64,000 bases of DNA from Serripes groenlandicus (taxonomy: Eukaryota > Mollusca > Bivalvia > Cardiida > Cardiidae): NCBI GenBank assembly GCA_031761405.1, contig JASEVX010000008.1:45109317-45173316 (forward strand). Direction: 5' to 3'. Under the pieces are notes generated by a model, which was given only the letters and a program-made list of their open reading frames with translations, was not told the origin of the DNA and did not search any database. Position numbers and translations under genes: made by a program. Numbering within the stretch: the stretch's first letter is position 1; each line of letters begins with the position of its first letter. Shown piece by piece: positions 34,701-49,700 of the stretch.

Positions 34701-37700
34701 GACGGTCAGGATTGTGAGAGTTACGACTGATTCACTGATGGATCAGGTACTTCTAACTAACCCAAGGAACGCCGTGAAATAATTGAAAAGTTTTTATAAG
34801 CGGCGTAAAATACCATACTAACAAATTCTTAAAAAAACAGAAGTACAATGTCCACTTATTTTAAGTCAATGTAATAACCAATTATTTATCCGAAATTTGC
34901 CAACAGCGGCGAAACATTAGTTGGGAAAGTGCAGGGAAGTAATACCTCACAGGAAATACGACCTTTGGATTTGCTATCATGCAATGGTAGTAATGATTAA
35001 ATTACATACGTGTTGTTAGGTCATTTGGCTATAATCGTTCACAGGTGCTTGTTTAACTTGATTGTTAATAGGGAAGATAATGATCAGATTGCACGAGATT
35101 CTGAATGTCGGATTTCTTGTGACGTTGACTTATGACGAACATATCAGACCGTCATCAATATATCCAGAAGCTTGAAGGCCACTTAATTGGAGTAATTGTT
35201 AACAACGGAGAAACTAATAGGCCATCATGTCTGCGTGGGCTGTTCTGAGTTTGGATCATTAAAAGTCAATGGATAAATATAATAACTATTTCAATTTCTT
35301 ACTTTCCAATTTTATCTTTTGATATAAGGGCAATAAACAACTATCGTATCTTTTCATTATGGAATGCAGACTGTAGACAAATAAAGCATAAAGCTGCACT
35401 CTTATAGGCACCAGGGGCTATTCCCATAACACTCTTGATAGAAACATAAGGAACATAGTTTTCCTTATGAGCTTTATGGATAGGAATTTATTACATATGA
35501 CAATCTTGTCAACATACTATTAACAGAAATATCAAATTAAGACATGGCTTGTCTCGTGTTATGTACTTACGTTATGAAATTTACACGTGCTCCTATAAAG
35601 TGTCTCTGTGTAACGTTGGACTCGTACAGAATTCGTATCTGAAGCAAAACAGTGACGTATCAAAACATTGTCGTATCAAAACAGTTGTGTCGTATCAAAA
35701 CAATGTCGTGTCAACACAGTGGTGTCGTATCAACACAGTGGTGTCGTATCAACACAGTTGTATCTTATCAAAACAATTGTGTCGTATCAAAACAGTGTCG
35801 TATCAACAAAGTGGTGTCGTATCAACACAGTGGTGTCGTATCAATACAGTGTCGTATCAAAACAGTTGTGTCGTATCAATACAGTGTCGTATCAAAACAG
35901 TGGTGTCGTATCAAAACAGTGTCGTATCAAAACAGTGGTGTCCTATCAAAACAACCTCCTACACCGAGACTGACGCTCGTGACTCAAAACTGTACCATTT
36001 TGTGAAGCTGAAACTCAAACTATTCAAGGACAGTCATTTTCTCTTTGAAAAGCAAATTGATGGATGGATCAATTACTGTCGTTTGAACTGCCCTCAAACC
36101 ATAATTTAGTCATAACGCGCGAAAAACCAACGCTCTGCGTTTTTAATGGCGATTATGAGAGATAGCTGCATACTGTACGTATAGTCAGACGACTTATGAC
36201 CATGTACGTTAATTAGAAGCGTCCTAGATACATCTACCAGGGATGACCCAGAAAATACTATGTGGAGCTATAGACCGATCTCAATCTTTACTGGTCTCAA
36301 ACAATTGAGGGTCGGTATTTATGTGGATTGATGGTTTGGGCTAAATGCCGCTTTCAACAATATTTCCGTCATATCACGGCGGCCAGTTAACCTACTTATG
36401 TTTTTCCTAGCTTTCTCACACCAGTAAGTAATCCGCACTCATACCTTCCAAGCAACAGGCTGCTTTTCCACATAGACTGTAAGTCCATGGTTGAAAGACG
36501 AATGACGCGTGTCACAGTGACTTTTGTCAAACGTCGGAAAGAATGTTGACCGAGCTGGGATTCGAACTCACAACAACAGGATTGACAGCCCGCGTCGATA
36601 CCGACTAAGCTGCCGGGGCTCAGTATGTGGAACTGCTGTTCTAACTCACCTGGTTTTCAAACTTTGCTGCTAACTCCTTGAACTCGCGTGATGATTTGTT
36701 CTTCAGTGCTTCTGTATAGATTACTTTAACAAGTATCAACTCGTTTGTGACTTTTCCTGTCCGATATGAAAATAAAATAATCATTGAAACAACCAAGTAA
36801 AAGAACAATTTATAACCCGATGTTGGTGATTCGAAAGGACCAAGATCAGACTGTGTCTACGTTCATTCTTTAATCTTAATCCTTACCAGCATGCTGACTC
36901 TGTTAATGTAATGATTTGGATTATAACTACATGTATTTGATAATACCATTGCACACAGGTTATCTAAATTTGTGACCCATCTACATATTAACGGACAAAA
37001 ATGGGAAAATTCTCGCCTAAGCAGTGATTGATTGATTATCGCCATTTTCAGCAATGTTTCAGTCATATCACGGCAGCCAGTTCACCTACTCATGTGTTTT
37101 CTGGTTTTCTCACACTAGTACTCCACACAACATTCTTTCCTAGCAACCTGCTACTTTTCAACATAGACCATAGCCCATTGGTGGAAGACGAATCACGCTT
37201 GTCACAGTGACTTTTGTCAAACGTCGGAAAGAATTATGGCCGAGCTGTGGTTAGAACCCAAAGCCTCTGGACAGACAGCCCGAGGCACTACCGACTGAGC
37301 TACCGGTGCTCGATTCATGCCTAAGCAATGCATCTGACAGGTATGTATCAAGCAATATTAAGGGCTATGTAATTGTTTGTGTTGTGTTTAAATCCATTTT
37401 CTATGGTACTAAAGTTATATCAAGGCGGCTAGTTCACCTAACGTGTTTTTCCTGACTTTCTCGCACTAGGTCCACACAGGAATCCGCTGTGGTCGAGTGG
37501 TTAGCGTCGGGGATTTCGAAACCGGGTGTCCCGGGTTCGATCCCCAGTCGCGGCACTACGGCATGGTGGAGTGCCCTTGGGCAAGGCACATTTTCTATCC
37601 TAGTACTGGTTTGTTTACCCAGGGATCATGAATAATTGAATTTAATTACGCACTAAATGACCTTAGCTGTCGATACGCCATAAAACAATATACATTCATT

Positions 37701-40700
37701 CATTAGGTCCACACAACAATCTTCCCGGATAACTGGCCACCTTAAAAGAAAGATGTTTTACACAACTGGGGGAGACGAATACCGCCCATTTGGAGCATAG
37801 AGTTCATTTCTGAACTCAAATTACTTGTACACAGTTCTCAAATGTCTGTGGCTGTGTCTGATTTCAAAGTAGAGCATAACTCACCTACAACGTTTGATGG
37901 GGACGCAGTTGAAGTTGAAGTTTGTGTTTTTTTCGGAGTTGATGCTGTCGGTCCCTGGGTAGAAGTATTCATTGTTGAAACTGACGAAACTCCTGGTCCT
38001 GTTCTGCTTTCTTGTATCTTGTTTGTTGTTATTATAACTCTATGTAGTTCTGGCAGTGATACATTAAGACGATTTCGTTGTACTATTTCACTTTCGAGTA
38101 TGCTATGGGAGTCAATTCGAAAACGTAACTCGCCTAACATCCCCAGTCTACTATCTCTCGCGTCGCGGTCTACAGACATAAGGATGTGTCGTAAAACCTT
38201 GTGGGGTGGTATCCGCATGTTTTGGACATCGAAAAATAAATCGTAATTGACGTTGATACTTCCATTACTGTTTGGAAGACATTTTACCGTCGAACTCTTT
38301 ACTATGTCCATGCTGCATCTGCGAAAAAAAATAAGCCGCGTTGAACGATTTGGTGTATTATTTCCTGTGAGATCAGTGAAGACAAAAGCGAGCCGGTGCA
38401 TCTGCACAGCCTCACCAGACTTCATTGACCGTCTAGATGTAATAAAGTCCTAGATGCAACTTGTGACGATCAATATTGTGACTTACTTATGTCAGGATAA
38501 ATGGATCAGGTACTAGTTACTTACCCAGGAAACGCCGTGAAATAATTACAAAGTTTCTAACACCATACTAACACATTCTTAAAAAAACACAGAATATTAT
38601 GTCCACCAATTTCACGGCTTCCAATGTAGTTTTCAGCTATGCCACACCATAAACCCAAATGATCCAAAATTTAACAACAACGGATTAACTTTAGTTGGGA
38701 AATTGCAATGGAGTAATACTTCACAAGAAATACGACCTCTGGATTTGCTATCATGCAATGGCAGCAACGATTAAATTACATACGTGTGGTTAGGTCATTT
38801 GGCCATAATCGTTCACAGGTGATTGTTTAACTTGATTGTGAATAGGGAAAATAATGATCAGATTGGGCGAAATCCTGAATGTCGGATTTTCTTGTGACGT
38901 TGACTTATGACGAGAACATATCAGACCGTCATCAAATACCCATGAAGCTTGAAGGCCACTTAATTGGAATAATTGTTAACAACGGAGACACCAATAGGCC
39001 ATCGTGTCTGCGTGGGCTGTTCTGAGTTTGGATCATTGAAATTCAATGGATAAATATAATAACGTTTTATTCATGTGCCAGAAAGCCATGAAACCCACGT
39101 TAGATGAACTGGCTGCCGTGATATAACTACAATACCGTCGCAAACGGCGTTAAACCCAAATCAATATCAATTTCTTACTTGCCAATTTTATATTTTAATT
39201 TGGGCAATAAACAACTATCGTATCTTTTCATTATGGAATGCAGACTGTAGAACTATAAAGCATAAAGCTGCATTTAGCACTCTTATAGGCACCATGGGCT
39301 ATTTCCATAAAACTCTTGATAGAAAATAAATAAGGAACATTATTTCCCTTATGAGTTTTATGGATAGGAATGTGTTACATATGACAAAGTAAAATTGGCT
39401 ACTGGCTCTTTAAGGGTCACTTTTCTTTCTTGTCAATATAATATTAAAAGAAATATCAACTTAAGACATGGCTTGTCTTCTGTTATTTACTTACGTTATA
39501 AAATTTACAAGTGCTCCTATAAACTGTCTCTGTGTAACGTTGGACTCGTACAGAATTCGCATCTGAAGCAAAACAGTGACTTATCAAAACATTGTCGTAT
39601 TAAAGCAATTGTATCAAAACAGTGGTGTCTATCAAAACAGTGTCGTATGAAAACAGTCGTGTCGTATCAAAACAGTGTCGTGTCAAAACAGTCGTGTCGT
39701 ATCAAAACAGTGTCGTATGAAAACAGTATCATACCCATGACCTTCTGCACCGAGACTGACGCTCGTGACTCAAAACTGTACCATTTTGTGAAGCTGAAAC
39801 TAAAACTATTCAAGGATAGTCATTTTCTCATTTGTGTATAGCAACTTGATGGATGGATCAATTACTGTCGTTTGAGTTGCAGTCAAACCATCATTTTAGT
39901 CATAACACGCGAAAAACCGACGCTCTGCGTTTTGAATGGCGATTTTGAGAGATAGCTGCATACTGTACGTATAGACAGACGGCTTATGACCATGTACGTT
40001 AATTAGAAGCTTCATATCTACATCTACGACAGGATTGAGAATAGGGATGACCCAGAAAAGACTATGCGGAGCTATAGGCCGATCTCAATCTTTGCTGGTC
40101 TCAAAACAATGAGGGTCATTTTTATGTGGATTTATGGTTTGAGCTTAACGCCGTTTGCAACAATATTGCAGCCATATCACGGCGGCCAGTTTACCTACTT
40201 ATGTGTTTCCTAGCTTTCACAAACCAGTAACCCACACACATACCTTCCAAGCATCAGGCTGCTTTTCCACATATACTGTAAGTCCATTGTTGAAAGACGA
40301 ATGACGCGTGTCACAGTGACTTTTGTCAAACGTCGAAAAGAATGTTGACCGAGCTGAAGTTCGAACTCACAATCCAAGGATTGACAGCCCGGGTCGCTAC
40401 CGACTAAGCTTCCGGGGCTCAGTATGAGGAACTGCCCATTTACCGTTCTTACTCACCTGGTTTTCAAACTTTGCTTCTAACTCCTTGAACTCGCGTGATG
40501 ATCTGTTAGTCAATGCTTCAGTATAGCTTACGTTAACAAGTATCAACTCGTTTGTGACTTTTCCTGTCCGATATGAATAGAAAATAATCATTGAAACAAC
40601 CAAGTAAAAGAACAATTTATAACCCGATGTTGGTGATTCGAAAGGACCAAGATCAGACTGTGTCTCCGTTCCTTCTTTTATATTAAGTCTAACCAGCATG

Positions 40701-43700
40701 CCGACTGTCAATGTTATGATTTTGATTATAGCTACATATCTTTGATAATACCATTGCACACAGGTCATCTTAATTCGTGACCCATCTAGTTCATATTAAC
40801 GGACGAAAATAGGAAAATTCTCGCCTTAGCATTGATTGAGCTTTAACGCCATTTTCAGCAATGTTTCAGTCATATCACGGCAGCCAGTTCACCTACTCAT
40901 GTGTTTTCTGGTTTTCCCACACCAGTACTCCACACAACATCCTTTCCTAGCAACTGGCTACTTTTCCACATAGACTATAGCCCATTGGTCGAAGACGAAT
41001 CACGCTTGTCACAGTGACTTTTGTCAAACGTCGGAAAGAATTATGGCCGAGCTGTGGTTAGAACTCATCCCTGGACAGATAGCCTGAGTCACTACCGACT
41101 GAGCTACCGGGGCTCGATTCATGCCTAAGCAATGCATCTGACAGGTATGTATCAAGCAATATGAAGGGCTATGTAATTGATAGTTTTGTGTTTAACTCCA
41201 TTTTCTATGGTACTAAAATTATATCAAGGCGGATAGTTCACCTAACGTGCTTTCTCCTGGCTTTCTCGCACTAGGTCCACAAAACAATCTTCCCGGATAA
41301 CTGGCCACCTTAAAAGAAAGACTTTTTACCCCACTGGGGGAGACGAATGCCGCTTATTTGGAGCATAGAGTTCATTTCTGAGCACAAATTACTCCTCAAA
41401 TTCACGAATTTCTGGGTCTGTTTTCAAAGAAAAACATAACTCACCTACAACGTTTGATGGGGACGCAGCTAAAGTTGAAGTTTGCGTTATTTTAGTTGGA
41501 GTCGAATTTGTCGTTGTTGGGGCTGAAGTAGAAATTGACTTTGTCGGAGTTGATGCTGTCTGTCCCTGGGTAGAAGTATTCATTGTTGAAACTGACGAAA
41601 GTCCTTGTCCTGTTCTGCTTTCTAGTATCTTTTTCGTAGTTATTATAACTCTATGGGACTTAATTCGAAAACGTAACTCGCCTAACATCCCTAGTCTACT
41701 ATCTCTCGCGTCGCGGTCTACAGACAGTAGGATTTCTCGTAAAACCTTGTGGGGTGGTATCCGCATGTTTTTGACATCGAAAAATAAATCGTAATTGACG
41801 TTGATACTACCATTACTGTTTGGAAGACATTTCACCGTCGAATTCTTGACTGAGTCCATGCTGCATCTGTGAAATGTAGTTAATCCGTGTTGAGTGATTT
41901 TGGGTATTATTTCCTGTGCGATCAGTGAAGACTCAGGTGAGCTTGTGCATTCTCACACTCTCACCAGAACCTTCATTGACTGTCTAGATGTAATATAAAT
42001 TTGCCAACAACGGCTAAACGTTATTTGATATTGTGCAAGGGAGTTATACCTCACAGGAAATACGACCTCTGGATTTGCTTTCAAACAATGGCAGTAACGA
42101 TTAACTATTTCAATTCCGTATTTCACAAAGTTGATTTTTCCATGTTTTAATTGGACCACTGCATTCTTTTTTTTCCATGTTTAAAATTGGATCACTACAT
42201 TTTTCGTCCAATAGGAAATTTGGTAAAATTTAATGTTTAAGCGACAAACAATGCATATTGAACTATTTCCATACATCATTTTAGGGAAATAAAAGGAATA
42301 TGTTATCTGAGTTTTCCTTATGAATTTCAATTGTAAGAATTTAAGGGAACTCCTATACATAGGCGGACTCTGTCATTAAAGAATAAAATAAAGAATTTTA
42401 AAAATACGGCCTGATTACATACGACAAAGTAACATTTGACCCTCACTCTTTAAAGGTCACTTTCCTTTCTTCTCTATATTATATTTACACGAATGTGAAC
42501 TTAAGACAAGGCTTGTGCTGTGTTGTGTACTTCGCACCTCCTCGGTAGTGGTAGAGCGTTAACGCCTCGGTGCGGGAGGTCGTGGGTTCGATCCTAGGTT
42601 GAGTCATAGCAAATACTTTATAAATGGTAGTTGTGGCTGCCCTCCTTGGCGCTCAGGGTTGCGGGGTTAGAATATACGACTGACCGGCTGGTTTCAGGAT
42701 AAATGAACTAGTAGTACTTGTAACTTACCCAGGAAACGCCGTGATATAATTGAAAATATGATGAAAGCGGTGTTCAACACCAAACAATCATGTGTTGTGT
42801 ACTTACGTTATGAAGTTTACACGTGCTCCTGAAAACTGTTCCTTTGTTACATTTGACTCGTACAGAATTCGCATCTGAAGCAAAACAGTATCGTATCAAA
42901 ACAGTATCGTATCAAAACAGTATCGTATCAAAACAGTATCGTATCAAAACAGTATCGTATCAAAACAGTATCGTATCAAAACAATCATTTACCTTTATCT
43001 CGATATCAATTCTTTACTATATATAGACGATTTATGACGCTTCTACAAGAGAAGATTTTTAAAAATATGGTGGTAAAAGAAACACTTGCTCAAAATGAGC
43101 TATTTAACCTGTGGCGACAATGTTTTCTATTATACTCTAAAACGTAACTCAAAGTCGTCGTCGTCGTCGTCTACAGAATTATTGTATTACCATTTGCGAT
43201 CGAGAAAGACTAAAATCGGTCTGGACATACTTGAAGTCTCATCCTAATCCAATGTGTTTAGCTACATTTTTTATCAATTATTAAAAATGTCAAGTCAATT
43301 GATATACATTAACTTCTAAGCAATTAAAAGTGTGTTGTTTACAGTTCATTGAATTTAGTAGGCTATAGGTTGAAAAGTATTATTGCATTCTAGATGTGCG
43401 AGTTCGTTGTTGTTATAATGTTTATCAATACTACATTTGGACATGTATGCAAGTAAGTTAAGTAAGACTGTTGTGCATATGTAGAGCATCGGCCTCTTGT
43501 TCCAATGGTCCAATGATCGAAACCCGTGATGGGTTATGCCTGTAAGATTTTCAAGCTTTAAGCTAAATATGAAACCTTGTAAAATAAACAAGTTTAAACT
43601 AAAACGTTAATTATGATGGCACGGTTGTCGGTGTTCGTTCGACCTTGCCCACCTACCGTTCTTACTCACCTGGTTTTCAAACTCTGCTGCTAACTGCTTG

Positions 43701-46700
43701 AACTCGCGTGATGATCTGTTAGTCAATGCTTCTGTATTGCTTACTTTCACAAGTATCAACTCGTCTGTGACTTTTCCTGTTCGATATAAATAGAAAATAA
43801 TCATTGAAACAATCAAATAAAAGAACAGTTAATAACCCGATGTTAGTGATTCGAAAGGCACAAGATCAGACTGTGTATCCGTTCCTTCTTTAATCTTAAT
43901 CCTTACCAGCATGCTGACTGACTCTGTGAATGTAGTGATTTGGATTATAGCTACATGTATTTGATAATACCATTGCACACAGGCTATCTTAATTCGTGAC
44001 CCATCTAGTTCATATTAACGGACGAAAATGGGAAAATGCTCGCCTAAGCATTGATTGATTGACTATTGCCATTTTCAGCATTTCACGGCTGCCAGTTCAC
44101 CTACTCATGTGTTTTCTGGCTTTCTCACTCTAGTACTCCACACAACATTATTTACTAGAAACTGGCTACTTTTCCACATAGACCATAGCCCATTGGTGGA
44201 AGACGAATCACGCTTGTCACAGTGACTTTTGTCAAACGTCGGAAAGAATTATGGCCGAGCTGTGGTTAGAAGTCAAAGCCCCTGGACAGCCAGCCCGAGT
44301 CACTACCGACTGAGCTACCGGGGCTCGATTCATGCCTAAGCAATGCATGAGAGATGTATGTATCAAGCAATGCATCTGACAGGTATGTATCAAGCAATGC
44401 ATCTGACAGGTATGTATCAAGCAATGCATCTGACATGTATGTATCAAGCAATGCATCTGACATGTATGTATCAAGCAATGCATCTGACAGGTATGTATCA
44501 AGCAATGCATCTGACAGGTATGTATCAAGCAATGCATCTGACAGGTATGTATCAAGCAATGCATCTGACATGTATGTATCAAGCAGTGCATCTGACATGT
44601 ATGTATCAAGCAATATTAAGGGCTATGTAATTGAAAGTTTTGTGTTTAACTCCATTTTCTATGGTACTACAGTTATATCAAGACGGCTAGTTCACCTAAC
44701 GTGCTTTTCCTGGCTTTCTCGCACTAGGACCACACAACAAACTTCCCGGATAACTGGCCACCTTAAAAGAAAGACTATTTACCCCATTAAGGGAGACGAA
44801 TGCCGCTCATTTGTAGCATAGAGTTTATTTCAGAGCACAAATTACATTTGCACTGTTCTCAAATGTCTTTGTCTATTTTCAAAGAAGAACTAACTCACCT
44901 ACAATGTTTGATGGGGACGCAGCTGAAGTTAAAGTTTGCGTTATTTTAGTTGGAGTCGAAGTTGTCGTTGTTGGAGCTGAAGTAGAAATTGTCATTGTCG
45001 GAGTTGATGCTGTCGGTCCCTGGGTAGAAGTATTCATTGTTGAAACTGACGAAACTCCTGGTCCTGTTCTGCTTTCTTGTATCTTGTTCGTAGTTATAAT
45101 AACTTTATGTTGTTCTGGCAGTGATACATTAAGACGATTTTGTTGTACTATTTCACTTTCGGTTATGCTATGGGACTCAATTCGAAAACGTAACTCGCCT
45201 AACATCCCCAGTCTAATATCTCTCACGTCACGGTCTACAGACAGTAGGATATCTCGTAAAACCTTGTGGGATGGTATCCGCATGTTTTTGACATCGAAAA
45301 ATAAATCGTAATTGACGATGATACTACCGTTACTGTTTGGAAGACATTTTACCGTCACATTCTTGACTATGTCCATGCTGCATCTGTGAAATGTAGTTAA
45401 TTCGCGTTGAGTGATTTTGAGTATTATTTCCTGTGCGATCAGTGAAGACTCAGACTCGCCTAAGTGTTCACTGTCCGTCTACATGAAATATAGCCAAAGA
45501 TGCATCTCTTGTCTAAGAAATAGAAGTACCAAGATGAAATTGTCTTTCTCTTTCTAATTTTTCATTAGATACATTTTCAGTATTTCACAAATCTAGTAAC
45601 TACTTCTAGATCTTGGCTAACATGATTTTAACCCTTTTCCACATACAACAAATCTGCAGCAAATGACTTTGAACATGTTTTGTCAAGAAATGGTAAATCT
45701 CTATAATTGAATGGATAACCAATGACCCTTCACTGAACGTCTAGATGCAACCTGTGACGCTCAAGATGGTGACCGTTACGACTGATTAACTGATGGCAGG
45801 GTACATGGATCAGGTACTAGTAACTAATCCAGGAAACGCCGTGAAATAATTGAAAGGTTGTCAAAGGCGGCCTAAATCGCAATACGAACACATTCTAAAA
45901 GAAAACAAAGAATAATGTCCACTTATTTAACGCCGATATACTTTTCAGCTAGGCCACACAAGAAAACAAAAGAATCCGAAAGTTAACAACAACAACAGCT
46001 TAACTTTAGTTGGGAAGGTGTAAGGAAGTAATACCTCAAAAGAAATACGACCTTCGTATTTGCTATCATGCAATAGCAGTAAGGATTAAATTACATACGT
46101 GTTGTTAGGTCATTTGGCCATAATCGTTCACAGGTGCTTTTTTAACTTGCTTGTGAATAGGGAAGACAATAATCAGATTGCACGAAAGCCTGAATGTCGG
46201 ATTTCTTGTGACGTTGACTTATGACGAGAACATATCAGACCGTCATTAATATATCCAGAAGCTTGAAGGCCACTTAATTGGAGTAATTGGTAACCACGGA
46301 GAAACTAATAGGCCATCATGTCATGCAATAGCAGTAAGGATTAAATTACATACGTGTTGTTAGGTCATTTGGCCATAATCGTTCACAGGTGCTTGTTTAA
46401 CTTGATTGTGAATAGGGAAGACAATAATCAGATTGCACGAAAGCCTGAATGTCGGATTTCTTGTGACGTTGACTTATGACGAGAACATATCAGACCGTCA
46501 TTAATATATCCAGAAGCTTGAAGGCCACTTAATTGGAGTAATTGGTAACCACGGAGAAACTAATAGGCCATCATGTCATGCAATAGCAGTAAGGATTAAA
46601 TTACATACGTGTTGTTAGGTCATTTGGCCATAATCGTTCACAGGTGCTTGTTTAACTTGATTGTGAATAGGGAAGACAATAATCAGATTGCACGAAAGCC

Positions 46701-49700
46701 TGAATGTCGGATTTCTTGTGACGTTGACTTATGACGAGAACATATCAGACCGTCATTAATATATCCAGAAGCTTGAAGGCCACTTAATTGGAGTAATTGG
46801 TAACCACGGAGAAACTAATAGGCCATCATGTCTGCGTCGGCTGTTCTGAGTTTTAATCATTAAAAGTCAATGGATAAGTATAATAACTATTTCAATTATA
46901 TTTTAAAGCATAAAGCTGCATTTAGCACTCTTATAGGCACCAGGGGCTATTTCCATAAAACTCATGATAGAAAAATAAGGAACATAGTTTTCCTTATGAG
47001 TTATATGGATAGGAATTTGTTACATAATGACAAATGGTCACTTTACTTTCTTGTCAATATAATATTAACAGAAATATAAACTTAAGACTTAGCTTGTCTC
47101 GTGTTTTGTACTTACGTTATGAAATTTAACCGTGCTCCTATAAACTGTCTCTGTGTACCGTTGGATTCGTACAGAATTCGCATCTGAAGCAAAACAGTGA
47201 AGTATCAAAACATTGTAGTATCAAAGCAGTTGTATCGTATCAAAACAGTGGTGTCGTATCAAAACAGTGTCGTATCAAAACAATGGTGTCGTATCAAAAC
47301 AGTGTCGTATCAAAACAGTGGTGTCTTTTCAAAACAGTGTCGTTTCAACACAGTGGTTCGTATCAAATCAGTGTCATATCAAAACAGTGTCATATCAACA
47401 CAGTGTCGTATCAAAACAGTGTCGTATCAAAACAATGGTGTCGTATCAAAACAGTGTCGTATCAAAACAGTGGTGTCGTATCAAAACAGTGTCGTTTCAA
47501 AACAATGGTGTCGTATCAAAACAGTGTCGTATCAAAACAGTGGTGTCTTTTCAAAACAGTGTCGTTTCAACACAGTGGTTCGTATCAAATCAGTGTCATA
47601 TCAAAACAGTGTCATATCAACACAGTGTCGTATCAAAACAGTGTCGTATCAAAACAATGGTGTCGTATCAAAACAGTGTCGTATCAAAACAGTGGTGTCG
47701 TATCAAAACAGTGTCGTTTCAACACAGTGGTGTCGTATCAAAACAGTGTCGTATCAAAACAATAGTGTCGTATCAAAACAGTGTCGTATCAACACAGCGG
47801 TTCGTATCAAAACAGTGTCATATCAAAACAGTAGTGTCGTATCAAAACAGTGTCATTTCAACACAGTGTCGTATCAAAACAGTGTCGTATCAAAACAGTG
47901 GTGTCGTATCAAAACAGTGTCGTGTCAGCACAGTGGTGTCGTATCAAAACAGTGATCTCGTATCAAAACAGTGGTATCGTATCAAAACAGTGGTGTCTTA
48001 TGAATACAGTGGTGTCGTATCAACACAGTAGTGTCGTATCTAAACAGTGATGTCGTATTAAAACAGTGTCGTATCAAAACAGTGTCGTATCAAAACAGTG
48101 ATGTCGTTTCAACACAGTGGTGTCGTATCAAAACAGTGTCGTATCAAAACAGTGGTGTCGTATCAAAACATTGCCGTATCAACACAGTGGTGTCGTATCA
48201 AAACAGTGATCTCGTATCAAAACAGTGGTGTCTTATCAACACAGTGGTGTCGTATCAACACAGTAGTGTCGTATCAAAACAGTGATGTCGTATCAAAACA
48301 GTGTCGTATCAAAACAGTGTCGTATCAAAACAGTGATGTCGTATCAAAACAGTGGTGTCGTATCAAAACAGTGTCGTATCAAAAAAGTGTCGTATCAACA
48401 CAGTAGTGTCGTATCAAAACAGTGTCGTGTCAAAACAGTGTCGTATCAAGCAGTGTCGTATCAAAACAGTGTCGTATCAAAACAGTAGTGTCGTATCAAA
48501 ACAGTGTCGTATAAACACAGTGGTGTCGTATCAGAACAGTATCGTATCAAAACAGTGGTGTCGTATCAAAACAGTGTCGCATCAACACAGTAGTGTCGTA
48601 TCAAAATAGTGTCGTTTCAAAACAGGGTCGTATCAACACAGTGATCTCGTATAAAAACAGTGTCGTTTCAAAACAGTGGTGTCGTATCAAAACAGTATCG
48701 TACCCACGACCTCCTGCACCGAGACTGACGCTCGTGACTCAAAACTGTACCATTGTGTGAAGCTGAAACTCAAACTGTCGTTTGAACTGCAGTCAAATCA
48801 TCATTTTGGTCATAACACGCGAAAAACCGACGCTCTGCGTTTTTAATGGCGATTTTGAGAGATAGCTGCATACTGTACGTAAAGACAGACGACTTATGAC
48901 CATGTACGTTAATTAGAATATTCCTAGATACATCTACTACAGGCCGATCTCAATCTTCACCAGTCTCAGAAAGATGAGGGTCGGCTTTCATGTGGATGGA
49001 TAGATTTGGGCTCAACGCCGTTTTCAACAATATTTCAGTCATATGACGGCAGCATGTTCACCTACTTATGTGTTTCCTAGCTTTCACAAACCAGTAAGCC
49101 ACACACATATATTCCAAGCAACTGGCTGCTTTTCCACATAGACTGTAAACCCATTGGCGAAAGACGAATGACGCGTGTCACAGTGCACAACCCCTGGATT
49201 GACAACCACTACCGACTTAGCTGCCGGGGTTCCGTATGTGGAACTGCCCATTTACCGTTCTAACTCACCTGGTTTTCAAACTTTGCTGCTAACTCCTTGA
49301 ACTCGCGTGATGATCTGTTAGTCAATGCTTCTGTATAGCTTACTTTAACAAGTATCAACTCGTTTGTGACTTTTCCTGTCCGATATAAAAAGAAAATTAT
49401 CATTGAAACAACCAAGTAAAAGATTAATTTATAACCCGATGTTGGTGATTCGAAAGGACCAAGATCAGACTGTGTCTCCGTTCCTTCTTCATTCTTAATC
49501 CTTACCAGCATGCTGATTCTGTGAATGTTATGATTTGGAATATAAATGCATGTATTTGATAATACCATTGCACATAGGTTATCCAAATTCGTGACCCATC
49601 TAGTTCATATTAACGGACGAAAATGGAAAGATTCTCGCCCAAGCATTGATTGATTGATTATCGCCATTTTCAGCAATTTTTCAGTCATATCACGTCGGCC

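Noticed and set aside
44232..44821. Open frames on both strands with MYVSSNASDR-like repeats
   Set aside because: A 27-bp intronic minisatellite, unexpanded in the six other units.
47190..48705. Overlapping 160- to 254-codon plus frames, and a superficial likeness to a CRISPR array
   Set aside because: The 16/19-bp units abut with no unique spacers, so it is a minisatellite; open frames arise because the units lack stops.
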